Below are positions 6,176 through 14,488 of a DNA stretch of 15,844 nt, piece by piece. The DNA comes from an uncultured bacterium (GTDB lineage: Bacteria; Planctomycetota; UBA1135; GCA-002686595), in NCBI GenBank assembly GCA_913058555.1, contig CAJXRJ010000082.1, positions 1 to 15,844 on the forward strand, read 5' to 3'. Position 1 is the stretch's first letter; every line of letters begins with the position of its first letter. The notes beneath the pieces are model-generated. The model did not search any database, was not told the origin of the DNA, and saw only the letters and a program-made list of their open reading frames with translations. Made by a program: the position numbers and the translations under genes.

Positions 6176-7482
6176 GAATCTACCGTCTGCTCGTGAGCAA
6201 GGAGGCGCTCCGGGATGGGGGGGAGCTGCCGGCAGAGGTGGTCGAACACCAGCCGCGGAACTTTCTTCGCCACGTGCAAGCGTTGGCGCTTACTAAAACG
6301 GGCGACGGTCTCGTGGACCCCAAGCTCGTGCTGGCGTGGATCCTTGGGAGCGTCGGGGCGCCCGCCTCTGCGGTGGGCCTCCTGGTCCCCATTCGTGAGG
6401 CCGGGGCCCTGTTGCCGCAGCTTGCGATGGCCCGGCGCGTGGACGCAGCGCCGAAGAAGAAAGTTCTCTGGGCCCTTGGTGCCACGGGGCAGGCGCTGGC
6501 GGTAGCGGGCATGGCCTGGGTTGCGTGGCCGGGAGGCGAGACCGGACATCGGGTCGCTTCAGCCTGGGGGATCGTCGCACTCCTTGGTGTGTTTGCGGTC
6601 TTTCGGGCCCTTTGCTCGGTGAGCTATCGCCCGCTACAGGGGGCGACGCTCCTGCGGGGCTCGCGCGGCGCGGCCACGGGGACCGCCGGGTCCCTCGGCG
6701 CGGCGGCGGTGCTCGGGTTCGGGGCGCTGCTCGCAGCCAACGTCGTTCCCCTCTCCACGGCCTCCTTGGCAGTGGCCCTTGCCATCGCAGCGCTCCTCTG
6801 GCTCCTCGCGGCGCTATGTGTGCTGGCGCTCCGTGAGGCGCCGCCGGAGGAGAGCCGCGAGTCTGGTGAGCCTCCACTGAGCCTTCGGTCGTCCATGGGG
6901 CTCCTGAAGGACCGCCGGTTCCGTCGCTTCTGTTTGGTGCGCGCGGCTTTGCTGCCCACGGCCCTCGCGCCACCGTTCTTGGTGACGGCGGAAGGCACGC
7001 CCCGGGCCCTCGGAACCCTGGGGGTTTTTGTCCTGGCGAGTTCGGGGGCGGCGGTTCTGAGCTCGGCCCTTTGGGGACGGCTCGCGGATCGCTCAAGCCG
7101 CAGGGTCCTGATGTGGAGCGGATGGATGGCGGCCGCGCCACTGGCTTTGACCGCTTGGGCCGCGCAGTTTGCTCCCCACTGGCTCGCCCCTGGGTGGGTC
7201 CTACCCTCGGCGATGTTCATCCTGATGAACGCCTACCACGGCGTGCGCATCGGGCGGGCCACTCACCTTGTGGACATGGCGCCCAAGGGGCAGCGGGCCG
7301 CCTACACCGCCGTGTCCAATACGTTGATCGGCGCCGTCTTGGCCGCGGCAAGTGGCTTCGGCGTCCTGGCGCAGTTCGGAGGCCGAGGGGCGCCGCTCTT
7401 CGCTTTTGCGGCCCTTTGCGTGGTCGCTGCTTGGCTCGCGCGGACCCTGGAGGAGGTCCAGGGTCCGCGGAGCGCTGGCTAG
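6166..7482 (+). CDS. MFS permease
   Basis: A 438-residue integral membrane protein of the major facilitator superfamily. A hydrophilic N-terminus of about 50 residues (RNFLRHVQAL at 31-40, TKTGDGL at 43-49) precedes two bundles of hydrophobic segments. The second bundle begins after the cytoplasmic loop at about 222-255. GRLADRSSRRV (304-314) is the motif-A type loop of the C-terminal half. The opening resembles an uncharacterised MFS group with TKTGDGL-DPK near the N-terminus (from memory). The substrate cannot be inferred; a sugar or sugar acid would suit the neighbours but this is a guess. The start at 6166 retains that N-terminus; no Shine-Dalgarno is present. The stop overlaps the stop of the opposing acetylesterase gene by CTAG. 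Confidence 0.85.
   Translation: MRDRIYRLLVSKEALRDGGELPAEVVEHQPRNFLRHVQALALTKTGDGLVDPKLVLAWILGSVGAPASAVGLLVPIREAGALLPQLAMARRVDAAPKKKVLWALGATGQALAVAGMAWVAWPGGETGHRVASAWGIVALLGVFAVFRALCSVSYRPLQGATLLRGSRGAATGTAGSLGAAAVLGFGALLAANVVPLSTASLAVALAIAALLWLLAALCVLALREAPPEESRESGEPPLSLRSSMGLLKDRRFRRFCLVRAALLPTALAPPFLVTAEGTPRALGTLGVFVLASSGAAVLSSALWGRLADRSSRRVLMWSGWMAAAPLALTAWAAQFAPHWLAPGWVLPSAMFILMNAYHGVRIGRATHLVDMAPKGQRAAYTAVSNTLIGAVLAAASGFGVLAQFGGRGAPLFAFAALCVVAAWLARTLEEVQGPRSAG
7439..7469. terminator. hairpin inside the 3' end of the MFS gene
   Basis: A perfect 13-bp stem, 7439-7451 (CGCGGACCCTGGA) against 7457-7469, with loop GGAGG. It is coding sequence for the last residues of the permease (RTLEEVQGPR) and lies 9 bases past the stop codon of the opposing acetylesterase gene. 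With no intergenic space at this convergent junction, it is placed to terminate the minus-strand operon. No T-run follows on either strand. Confidence 0.6.
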
Positions 7483-9431
7483 TCCTTGGACTTGGGCTGG
7501 GCCTCGAGGACGGCTTTCGCTTCGGCCACCTTGCGGCGAAGGTCCTCCGCCCGCAGGGCCCTCAGGACCTGGCCGCGCTGGGCTCGCGTGAGCTTGCCCG
7601 TGGGCTCCTCCTCGAGCACGCCCAAGGGAACCGTGCCCATGTTCCAGTCATCGCTGCGCTGGGTCGCGAAGGGCAGGTCCTTGTTGCCTGAGACCTGCAG
7701 GTTCCCGAGGGGGTTGCGGCCCCACGCGTAACGGAAGTGGATCGGGTCAGCGACGAGGGGGCTCGTCAGTACGAGCTGCTTGCGGTCGAAGCGGGGCCGG
7801 CCTCGGTCGTCCTTGCCGGTCTCGACATAGCTGACCGTGGCAGGCTGGAAGCGCCGGTCGGCTCCGGCGATCAAGAAACCCTCGATGGCACCGTCCTCGG
7901 GGTCGGCCACATTGGCGTCGAGGCGCAGGGACAGCGCCCCGTCACCGGCGGTGAAATCGAGGAGCGCAGGCGGCTGCCATAGGAGCTTGCGCCCGAACCC
8001 GTACTGGGTCGAGAGGGCCCAGCGGGCGATGCGCTCGCCCGCGGGGATCTTGACCTGTGGGTGGTACCAACGCCGCCGCAGGTCGTAGGTGCTCGCGAAG
8101 CCGACGTTGCGGTCGCCGCCGGCCCACATGTCCAGGAACACCTGATACTGCGCCGCTCGGATATGGATACCCGCGTTGAGCATCTTCTCGAGGTGGTCGT
8201 CGTGGGTTTGGGGATAACCGTCAGTGCAGAGCGAGATGATGCCAAAGGGCATCTCTGGGTCGTTGAAGGCGCTGCGCCATGCGCGGATCATCTCGGGCAG
8301 GACGTCCAGGTATATGCGCACGCCCTCCATCCCGTCGAAGGTGTTGTTGTAGCCCTGGTGGAAGATGGCGCCCTTGACCGGGAAGCCCACCAGGGGCTCG
8401 ATCATCTCGGCGTAGCAGTTGCCGGGGAAGTTCATGTCGGCGCTGGGGCCGGGCAGGAGATCCGTGGGCTCCAGCTCGAGCTTCGTGGGGATGGGCTTGC
8501 CCTCGGCTTCGAGCTTCTTGACCTGCTCACGGTGGCGCGTGATGCGCTGCTCCAGGTCGGCCTTGGGGTCCCATGACGCGGAGCGGGAGTCCCAGTCCGC
8601 CAGTTTGGCTTGCAGCTCGGGCCCTTCCATCGAGCGAAGGGTCGCCAGCGGCACCCAGGTCTCGGCCGCGGTGCCGCCCCTTGAGATATCGATGACCCCG
8701 ATGGGAACCTGGCTCGCCATGTGCACGCGGCGGGCGAAGGCGTAGCCGATGGCGGATAGTTCAGCGGCGATCTTGGGCGTGCACTCGTCCCAGTCCCCCT
8801 TGCGGAAGTGCCGCCCGAACCAGTCGCTCCACTCGTGGAGCCTCGGGAAGCTGCGCTGCTCGTCCGCGGTCTTCTCGGTGCCTTTCCCGAAGGGCACCGT
8901 CAGGACGCGGATGTTTGGGAAATTGGCTGATGCGATCTCCAGGGCGCCGTTTTCGACCTTCGCGACCTCGAACTCCATGTTGCTCTGGCCGCCGAGGATC
9001 CAAACGTCGCCCACGAGGATGTTCTCAAGCGCAACGCTTTCGAGCCCCCCGTGGAGTTTCAGCGTGTGAATCGTCAGCGTCTGGGGTTCGCTGCTCGCGG
9101 GGCGCGCCGGGAGGGTGATCATCCACCGGCGTGAGGCGTCCGCAGTTGCGCCCGCGGAATCGTCGCCAAACTCCGCCAGGACCTGTTGCCCTTCGTCGGC
9201 CCAGCCCCACACGTGGATCGGCTTGTCCCTCTGGAGGACCATGTTCGACTGGAACAGGTTGCTGACGCAAAGGCCGTCCGTCATCGCTGGAACGTCGACC
9301 ACGTCCTCGCGGGGCATCTCTTGCGCCGCGGGGTACGCGAAACCGACGGCGCTAAGGGCCGCCAAGGCCATGCCTGTGAGGGCCCGCGCTGGTAGGGAGA
9401 GTCTTGTCATAAGTGCGTTGGGGAGATTCAT
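7479..9431 (-). CDS. secreted SGNH acetylesterase, sialate O-acetylesterase (SASA) family
   Basis: A 650-residue exported esterase, expected to remove O-acetyl groups from sialic acid or other glycans; in environmental PVC bacteria the substrate is often a polysaccharide rather than sialate. Signal peptide 1-37 (hydrophobic 14-35). The family opening NLFQSNMVLQRDKPIHVWGWA lies at 58-78 and GDVWILGGQSNM at 141-152, with nucleophile Ser150. SRGGTAAETW (250-259) matches the block with the GGT/E-W signature, and YHPQVKIPAGERIARWAL (456-473) the catalytic His region (His457). The usual acidic residue 2-3 positions before that His is absent (R454, W455), so the acid partner is unclear. Start chosen at 9431; ATG at 9410 is an alternative. 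It is the third gene of the operon, 28 bp after the propeller-ThuA gene. Confidence 0.85.
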   Translation of the reverse strand: MNLPNALMTRLSLPARALTGMALAALSAVGFAYPAAQEMPREDVVDVPAMTDGLCVSNLFQSNMVLQRDKPIHVWGWADEGQQVLAEFGDDSAGATADASRRWMITLPARPASSEPQTLTIHTLKLHGGLESVALENILVGDVWILGGQSNMEFEVAKVENGALEIASANFPNIRVLTVPFGKGTEKTADEQRSFPRLHEWSDWFGRHFRKGDWDECTPKIAAELSAIGYAFARRVHMASQVPIGVIDISRGGTAAETWVPLATLRSMEGPELQAKLADWDSRSASWDPKADLEQRITRHREQVKKLEAEGKPIPTKLELEPTDLLPGPSADMNFPGNCYAEMIEPLVGFPVKGAIFHQGYNNTFDGMEGVRIYLDVLPEMIRAWRSAFNDPEMPFGIISLCTDGYPQTHDDHLEKMLNAGIHIRAAQYQVFLDMWAGGDRNVGFASTYDLRRRWYHPQVKIPAGERIARWALSTQYGFGRKLLWQPPALLDFTAGDGALSLRLDANVADPEDGAIEGFLIAGADRRFQPATVSYVETGKDDRGRPRFDRKQLVLTSPLVADPIHFRYAWGRNPLGNLQVSGNKDLPFATQRSDDWNMGTVPLGVLEEEPTGKLTRAQRGQVLRALRAEDLRRKVAEAKAVLEAQPKSKD

Positions 9432-9459
9432 GGTGTGGGGGCGGCCGTTGAAGTGTTTC

Positions 9460-11949
9460 CTAGCGGAAGTACACCGGTGGCCGCGGCCGAACGTCGAGCT
9501 TCTCGTAGTTGAAGCCGCTCCCACGGGGCGCGTAGTCGCCCACAATGCCCACGTCCAGGTCGGATTTGATGGCGTCCTCACGGCCCATGCCCCAGAGGAG
9601 GGCGTTGAGCAGCAGGCGGCGCACGTCTTCGCACTCGAAGTCCTCGGCGCTCCCCATCGTCGTGTTGAAGACGCGGGCCTCCTTGCCGGCCGCACCTTTC
9701 CAACGGGTGGTCCACGCCACCGGGAGGGCGATCAGGTCCGGGTTCGGTGGATCTGTCGGGCTGCGTCCTGTGAGCGGTTGACCCATGAGCAGTGCCGTGC
9801 ATCCGTCAGGGAGCGAGCCCCCTTCGGGATAGGTGCGGTACACGTCGGTGGTACCCCACACGTCGTCCACGCCGCGGAGGATGGGATGGCTCGACGTGCC
9901 ATCGATCAGGATGCCGCGCGTGGAGTCCTGACTCCACCGTCCGTGATGACCCTTGAATGCGCCGCCCAGAAGGTCCTCCCCAAAGCGGATGCGTTTCCCG
10001 GCGGGGCGGTAGTCCCAGTCAATGAAGCCGTGGTTGCCCGTTCGAACCGAGAGGATGGGCTTGCCGGAGTCGAGGTATTTGTAGATGTGACCGAGCTGAT
10101 CCTCGGGGAGCGAGAGAAGTCGGGTGTAGAAGACGACGGCGTCGGCGCTCGCGAGGTACTCGAGGCCCGGAATGTTGTGCTCGACCGTCTTGTCCTGCCA
10201 CTTGATCTTCGCGGTCGGGTCGACGTTGCCATCGCCGTCGAGGGCGAAGAGCACCGTGCAGTGCATTCCTTGCTTCTCCGCGAAGGTCCGCGCGAGCATC
10301 GGGACGCATTCCTCGCTGCGGTACTCCTGGTCGCCAGCCAGGAAAACCACGTGGGGGGACGCGTCGGTGGCGTTCTTGGCGCTGTAGGTGAGCCAGCGCG
10401 GGTCCTCCGGGACGGGATGCCCGGTCGTTGGCGACGCTGCGGTCTCGCCTGAACCCTCGGGGACTTCGTTCACCGTGTAGTAAGCGTCCCGGTGCAGAAG
10501 CTCTTCCCCCTTCGCGCTGCGCATCGCCACGAGGTCAAACTCGTGCACGTGGCCCTTCTTCAGGGTGTCGAGGACAATACGAACGGTGAGTCCGTCGTCG
10601 GATACGGCGGCGGATTGAACCTTGGGGTCGGTCTGGTCAACCTCGGGGCCGCCGTAGCCCTGGTGATAGATGTGGGTGAAGGTGCCCATGTCCCAGGTGG
10701 CTGGGTCCGCGGCGATCTTAGGGTCAACGGGGAGCGTGAAGCGCACGTCGAAGCCGTCGCTTGTGATCGTAATGCGCTCAATCTCAAAGGGCGTCTTGCC
10801 CGTCCACTCGAGGCGCTCGAGGGCAAAAGGCTCGAGGCCGCGCACGGGCCAGCCGCGGTTGGTCCCGCCCGCGAGCAGGTTGCCGCCAGGGGTGAAGTTC
10901 ACGTCGAGGAGCCCCGTGGAGAGCCCTTCGCGGAACGGATAACACGCGCCCTGCCAAACACCGTTCACCTGCTCGGTGGTCGCTCGCATGATGAGCGACA
11001 GGCTGAAGTCACCCAGGAACATCTGGTTCTCAAACGGGCCGAACTTGCCGCCCGTTTGATCCACGGTGAAGCCCATGATCGAGCGCCCCATGCGGATGTA
11101 GGGGAACACGACCGCGTACGGCGTCAGCTCCGGGACCCGTTTCATCTCATCGATGAGGCGCCCGCCGGACTCCGGTGTGGGGGGCGCGTCACCGAGGTTC
11201 GGCGCGAACGGATACCAGTTGAAGCTGATGGGGTGCCCGTGGAAGCTGCCCTCGGACACCGCCTTCAGGCTGCACGCAGAGTTCCAAGGCCCTTGGCTCT
11301 CGATGTAGAAGAGGTCGCCCGTCTCGTTGGGCCCGAGGCCGCCGGGGCTTCGCAAGCCGCTCGCGATCGGAATCGTCTCGCCCTCCGGAGTGACGCGCAG
11401 CACCCAGCCGCGGAAGAGGGCGCGGGACTCGTAGGAGTACGAGAGGCCCAGGGCCACGTGCACGTTGCCCTCCTTGTCTGGACCCGAGCCAAACGCGTAC
11501 TCGTGGTAGTTCTCGTAGCCCCAGACGTCGGAGACCGTGTCGTAGCGATCGGCCAGGCCATCGCCATCGCTGTCGGTCACGCGGGTCAGCTCGCAGCTCT
11601 GGGTCACGAGGAGTCCCCCTTCGATGGGTTCGAGACCGAAGATCTCATCGAGGCCGCTCGCGAAGAGCTCAAACGTGGGCTCCGGCTTCGGGTCATCCAC
11701 GCCGGTGACGAAGTACACGTCGCCGTGCCTGGTTCCCACGGCGATGCGACCATCGGGCATCTGCGCGAACGCCCCGGCCTCGACCACGAGCTCCTCGGGA
11801 ATCGGCAGGCTCACAACGCGGTAGTAGGCGCGCTCTTTGGACTCCGTGCCCCAGCGGGCGCCGAGGTCTTCCACGGGGAGGGCGAAGGCCACGGGGCCAA
11901 GTGCGATGGCAAGGGCCGCGGCGGCGCGGGCGTCAATTGACGATTTCAT
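9460..11949 (-). CDS. PVC-type beta-propeller protein fused to ThuA-like domain
   Basis: An 829-residue exported protein (signal peptide 1-24, cut near AFA-LPV). Residues about 40-375 form a beta-propeller like the membrane-bound dehydrogenase/PVC-type domain: AQMPDGRIAVGTRHGDVYFV (62-81), an Asp-rich calcium-like loop DSDGDGLADRYD (126-137), SGLRSPGGLGPNETGDLFYIESQG (start 197), HGHPISFNWYP (237-247) and GGNLLAGGTNRGWPVRG (355-371). Residues 385-495 look like a beta-sandwich linker. Residues 533-790 are ThuA-like (HVVFLAGDQEYRSEE, SADAVVFYTR, PILSVRTGNHGF, ARVFNTTMGSAEDFE), a class I glutamine-amidotransferase-like fold tied to trehalose and related sugar use. The propeller class is thought to oxidise sugars, passing electrons to cytochrome c, but catalysis is unproven here. 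Its start overlaps the end of the cytochrome gene by 17 bp, indicating translational coupling. Confidence 0.85.
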   Translation of the reverse strand: MKSSIDARAAAALAIALGPVAFALPVEDLGARWGTESKERAYYRVVSLPIPEELVVEAGAFAQMPDGRIAVGTRHGDVYFVTGVDDPKPEPTFELFASGLDEIFGLEPIEGGLLVTQSCELTRVTDSDGDGLADRYDTVSDVWGYENYHEYAFGSGPDKEGNVHVALGLSYSYESRALFRGWVLRVTPEGETIPIASGLRSPGGLGPNETGDLFYIESQGPWNSACSLKAVSEGSFHGHPISFNWYPFAPNLGDAPPTPESGGRLIDEMKRVPELTPYAVVFPYIRMGRSIMGFTVDQTGGKFGPFENQMFLGDFSLSLIMRATTEQVNGVWQGACYPFREGLSTGLLDVNFTPGGNLLAGGTNRGWPVRGLEPFALERLEWTGKTPFEIERITITSDGFDVRFTLPVDPKIAADPATWDMGTFTHIYHQGYGGPEVDQTDPKVQSAAVSDDGLTVRIVLDTLKKGHVHEFDLVAMRSAKGEELLHRDAYYTVNEVPEGSGETAASPTTGHPVPEDPRWLTYSAKNATDASPHVVFLAGDQEYRSEECVPMLARTFAEKQGMHCTVLFALDGDGNVDPTAKIKWQDKTVEHNIPGLEYLASADAVVFYTRLLSLPEDQLGHIYKYLDSGKPILSVRTGNHGFIDWDYRPAGKRIRFGEDLLGGAFKGHHGRWSQDSTRGILIDGTSSHPILRGVDDVWGTTDVYRTYPEGGSLPDGCTALLMGQPLTGRSPTDPPNPDLIALPVAWTTRWKGAAGKEARVFNTTMGSAEDFECEDVRRLLLNALLWGMGREDAIKSDLDVGIVGDYAPRGSGFNYEKLDVRPRPPVYFR

Positions 11950-14218
11950 AGGTCAGCTCCAGCTGAGTGCGGCCTTGGGGGAGTTCGATATCGAGCAGCA
12001 ATTCCTGCCCTTCCGCGAGCGGGCGCAGACGGGCTTCGCCGGCGGAGGTCGTGACCGAGAGGCCTCCTCCCCGGTGGATGCCCGGGCCGAGCTTTTCGAT
12101 GGTGCCGGTCAGGGCGCGGAAGGTTGCGGCCGATGGGGACTTCGCTTCGAAGACCAGGGTCCGGCGCAGGGCTTTTTGCCCCTTCACTTCGATGGGCACC
12201 AGGCGATCCTCCACCAGGACATCCCCCAGGGCGTACCGAAGTGTGGGGGTGCCGTCTTTCCCGAGGTGGTAGCCCCGGAACCGGTAGCCGTGCTGCCGTG
12301 GGTAGGTGGGATCTGGGTTGATCGGCGCTTCTTTGGTCATGGTGGGGCGCAGGGGCCACGGCGCGTTGCCTGCGACCTTCTCCAGCAGCGCCACGTCCCG
12401 CGCAAGCTCGACAGCGCGGGCCCGCGGGTTGAAATCCCCAGCGCCCTGACCGTTCCAGTTGACGGATACAAAGTCCCCACGCCAGATGGCGGCAAGGGCA
12501 CCGTTGTTCGCGTCAAACGCGTAGTGAATGCCCTCGGGGAAGCCCACCGCGATGCCGCGGAAGCCCGCGACGCGGCTCCGTCCACGGTAGACCTTCGGGC
12601 GGTCCGCGACGTCCACGTCCCATCGCGGCTGCGCGATCCCCTTCGGGTCCCGGGCGCTGCGGCCGAGTGTCAGGTAGTCCCAGATCGCGTTGATCTGTTT
12701 GTCGGTGTCGCCGTCCAGCAGAGTGTCGTGCAAGGCCACGCCGCCGGGCCAAGACTCGGGCATGATGACGCCGGGCAGGGTTTTCTGCGGGGCGATCAGC
12801 AGATCCCTGAACCAGCGCTCCTGGAGCCGATCGGGGGACGTGATCAGGTCGATGCCTTGGAAGGTGGGGGCGGGTTTGGCGTTGAACGCGTGGCAGGTGA
12901 CGCAGCCGAGGCTCGTGGTGCCGAGCATCTCCCGGGCGGCGTCGTGGTACTCGCGCTTTTGATCGCCTTTCGGCTTGGCGAACGTGATCGCGGGCTGCGC
13001 GTCCACCTCGGCGAAGAGCGCCGGGAGGTGCCCCACGTTTCCCTCGCCGAAGATCGGCATGCGTGTCCCCATGTAGGGCCGTACGGACGCGCCATCGAAC
13101 AGCACGCGCTCCATCCACGTGCGACGGAGCTTGCCGCCGATGCCGGTGAGCTGCGGCGGGCGGCGTGCGTGGTCCCCAAGATCGGGCTCGCTCGTTTCGA
13201 GAAACGCGTCCAGCTCCATGGGCACGCCGCCGTTTCCGTCTCGCACATGGCACGCGGTGCAGCGGAAGGCCCCGAGGGAATGGTCGATCTTCGCGGACGA
13301 GGAGAGCGGCGCGCTCATGAGGGCTATCGCCGTCCTCAGGGCGTCGCGGGTGTCCTCGTCGAAGCGGTAGTCGGGGACCCCGGCGGGCGGCGTCGCGGAC
13401 AAACAGCCGGCGTCTGTGTTTGCGATCGGCTCGGCCACAGCCTTGGCCAATGCTCCCTCGCGCGCATCGACTATCCCGCCGTGGCAGTTGGCGCAGCCCA
13501 TGGACTCGAATCGGCTGGCTCCGGCTTCGCGGGAGCCCGCAAGGGGGATTCGCCGAGCCCCTGGTCCCAGGGAAATGGGCGCGAAGTAGGCCGCGAGATC
13601 TGCGGCTTCAGTCCGACTCAGCTGCATGTCCGGCATGAGACCCGCCGACCGGTGGGCGAGGGGGTCACCCAAGAATGCAGCGAGGCCCTCCGCCGTGTAC
13701 TTCACACGAACGTGATCGAGGCTGCGCATCTCCGCGGTCCTTGGCGGCAGTTTGGAAGAGCCTTTGCTGGGGGACCGGGCGCCGTGGCACATCACGCAGC
13801 CGATTCGGTGGTAGAGCTTCTCGCCAAGCTTCGCGGAGGGCTCGCGGTCCCGCAGGGCTGCGGACCCCGCGGGCCCGGATGCGGGCGATTCCGCCTCGCC
13901 CTTCAGGAAGTCCGCAAGCTCCATGGCCGCTTGCAATCGCTCGGACCGATCGAGGCCGCCCATGAGGTCCGGCATGCGCGTCATCCCTTGTGCCGAGTGT
14001 GGCTCTTGGAGGTAGGCCTCCAGATAACCCTCCTGCATGAGGGGCACCGTCAGTGCCAGGTTCGGTGCGGCTCGCAGCCCAGCTCCTGAAAGATCGTCGT
14101 GACAAGCTGCGCAGGCGTATGCCGCGAGTTCGTCTTGGGTGGTGGGAGCGGCCGCCGCAATGGAGGCGAGGCTCAGCAGAATGAATGGAATCCAGGACGA
14201 AGCGCGCGCGTGGGTCAT
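11933..14218 (-). CDS. exported five-haem cytochrome c with C-terminal beta domain
   Basis: A 761-residue exported protein, first gene of the minus-strand operon. Residues 1-24 are a signal peptide (AAAA before PTTQ). Five CxxCH haem sites occur: CAACH 36-40, CVMCH 141-145, CANCH 242-246, CTACH 320-324 and CVTCH 439-443. Possible axial Met ligands follow them: M82 (RMPD), M195 (LMPD), M387 (RMPIF), M486 (IMPES). An extra Cys272 is outside any haem motif. Residues about 525-761 carry no haem; they contain FPEGIHYAFDANNGALAAIWRGDFV (start 564 approx.) and resemble the domain following cytochrome modules in planctomycete haem-binding proteins. Probably it accepts electrons from the neighbouring propeller protein in the periplasm. 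The stop lies inside the downstream gene's start region (17-bp overlap). Confidence 0.87.
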   Translation of the reverse strand: MTHARASSWIPFILLSLASIAAAAPTTQDELAAYACAACHDDLSGAGLRAAPNLALTVPLMQEGYLEAYLQEPHSAQGMTRMPDLMGGLDRSERLQAAMELADFLKGEAESPASGPAGSAALRDREPSAKLGEKLYHRIGCVMCHGARSPSKGSSKLPPRTAEMRSLDHVRVKYTAEGLAAFLGDPLAHRSAGLMPDMQLSRTEAADLAAYFAPISLGPGARRIPLAGSREAGASRFESMGCANCHGGIVDAREGALAKAVAEPIANTDAGCLSATPPAGVPDYRFDEDTRDALRTAIALMSAPLSSSAKIDHSLGAFRCTACHVRDGNGGVPMELDAFLETSEPDLGDHARRPPQLTGIGGKLRRTWMERVLFDGASVRPYMGTRMPIFGEGNVGHLPALFAEVDAQPAITFAKPKGDQKREYHDAAREMLGTTSLGCVTCHAFNAKPAPTFQGIDLITSPDRLQERWFRDLLIAPQKTLPGVIMPESWPGGVALHDTLLDGDTDKQINAIWDYLTLGRSARDPKGIAQPRWDVDVADRPKVYRGRSRVAGFRGIAVGFPEGIHYAFDANNGALAAIWRGDFVSVNWNGQGAGDFNPRARAVELARDVALLEKVAGNAPWPLRPTMTKEAPINPDPTYPRQHGYRFRGYHLGKDGTPTLRYALGDVLVEDRLVPIEVKGQKALRRTLVFEAKSPSAATFRALTGTIEKLGPGIHRGGGLSVTTSAGEARLRPLAEGQELLLDIELPQGRTQLELTYEIVN

Positions 14219-14391
14219 GGCACCGAGAATAGGAAAGCGCGCAGGCTTTGCTCAAAGATGGTCCATGAAGCGATCAATCCGGCGCAGACCGTTCGGCAAG
14301 CCTGGCAACTCGGGCGAATCGCGCGGCCGGTGCCCGCGTTCTGTGACGAGATGTCCGGTGCGAACCGTCCCGATGCGCTTGACATTGATCG

Positions 14392-14407
14392 GGCGCGGTA
14401 TCGCGCC
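14392..14407. promoter_or_regulatory. perfect palindrome, candidate operator
   Basis: GGCGCG (14392-14397) and CGCGCC (14402-14407) are perfect inverted repeats around GTAT. The site is about 80 bp upstream of the epimerase start, just downstream of a TTGACA element. Position and symmetry suit a repressor site for the divergent operons; it could also be incidental GC-rich symmetry. Confidence 0.35.
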
Positions 14408-14473
14408 AGGCCTATACACTCCCACCGGAACTTTCCGATTCGGACCCGCGAAGGGTCAACGTCATCAACGCCG

Positions 14474-14479
14474 AGGAGG
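14474..14479 (+). promoter_or_regulatory. Shine-Dalgarno of the epimerase gene
   Basis: AGGAGG lies 9 bases before the ATG at 14489. It fixes that start against a much longer in-frame extension beginning at 14099, and it is the only strong ribosome binding site among the genes in this window. Confidence 0.85.
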
Positions 14480-14488
14480 CGCTGCTTC

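Larger units (their letters stand above)
14219..14488. promoter_or_regulatory. divergent promoter region between the two operons
   Basis: These 270 bp separate the cytochrome start (minus) from the epimerase start (plus), so both operons should be driven from here. TTGACA at 14379-14384 matches a -35 box and TATACA at 14413-14418 resembles a -10, but they are 28 bases apart, too far for standard sigma-70. A palindrome (14392-14407) lies between them. Open frames run through the region on both strands, but their proteins look like non-coding translation. Confidence 0.5.

Noticed and set aside
9432..9695. 88-residue N-terminal extension of the acetylesterase
   Set aside because: It overlaps the end of the propeller-ThuA gene and precedes a good signal peptide starting at 9431; composition is shadow-like.
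9115..11940. Long plus-strand frames (445 and 482 codons) opposite the acetylesterase and propeller genes
   Set aside because: The minus-strand frames carry recognised domains and operon spacing; these are mirror frames produced by GC-rich third positions.
11837..14089. 750-codon open frame antisense to the cytochrome gene
   Set aside because: It mirrors a high-GC gene with clear haem motifs, has Arg/Gly/Val-rich shadow composition, no motif and no ribosome binding site.
14099..14488. 130-residue N-terminal extension of the epimerase
   Set aside because: AGGAGG lies 9 bases before the internal ATG at 14489, and the TIM-barrel family starts there; the extension overlaps the cytochrome gene.
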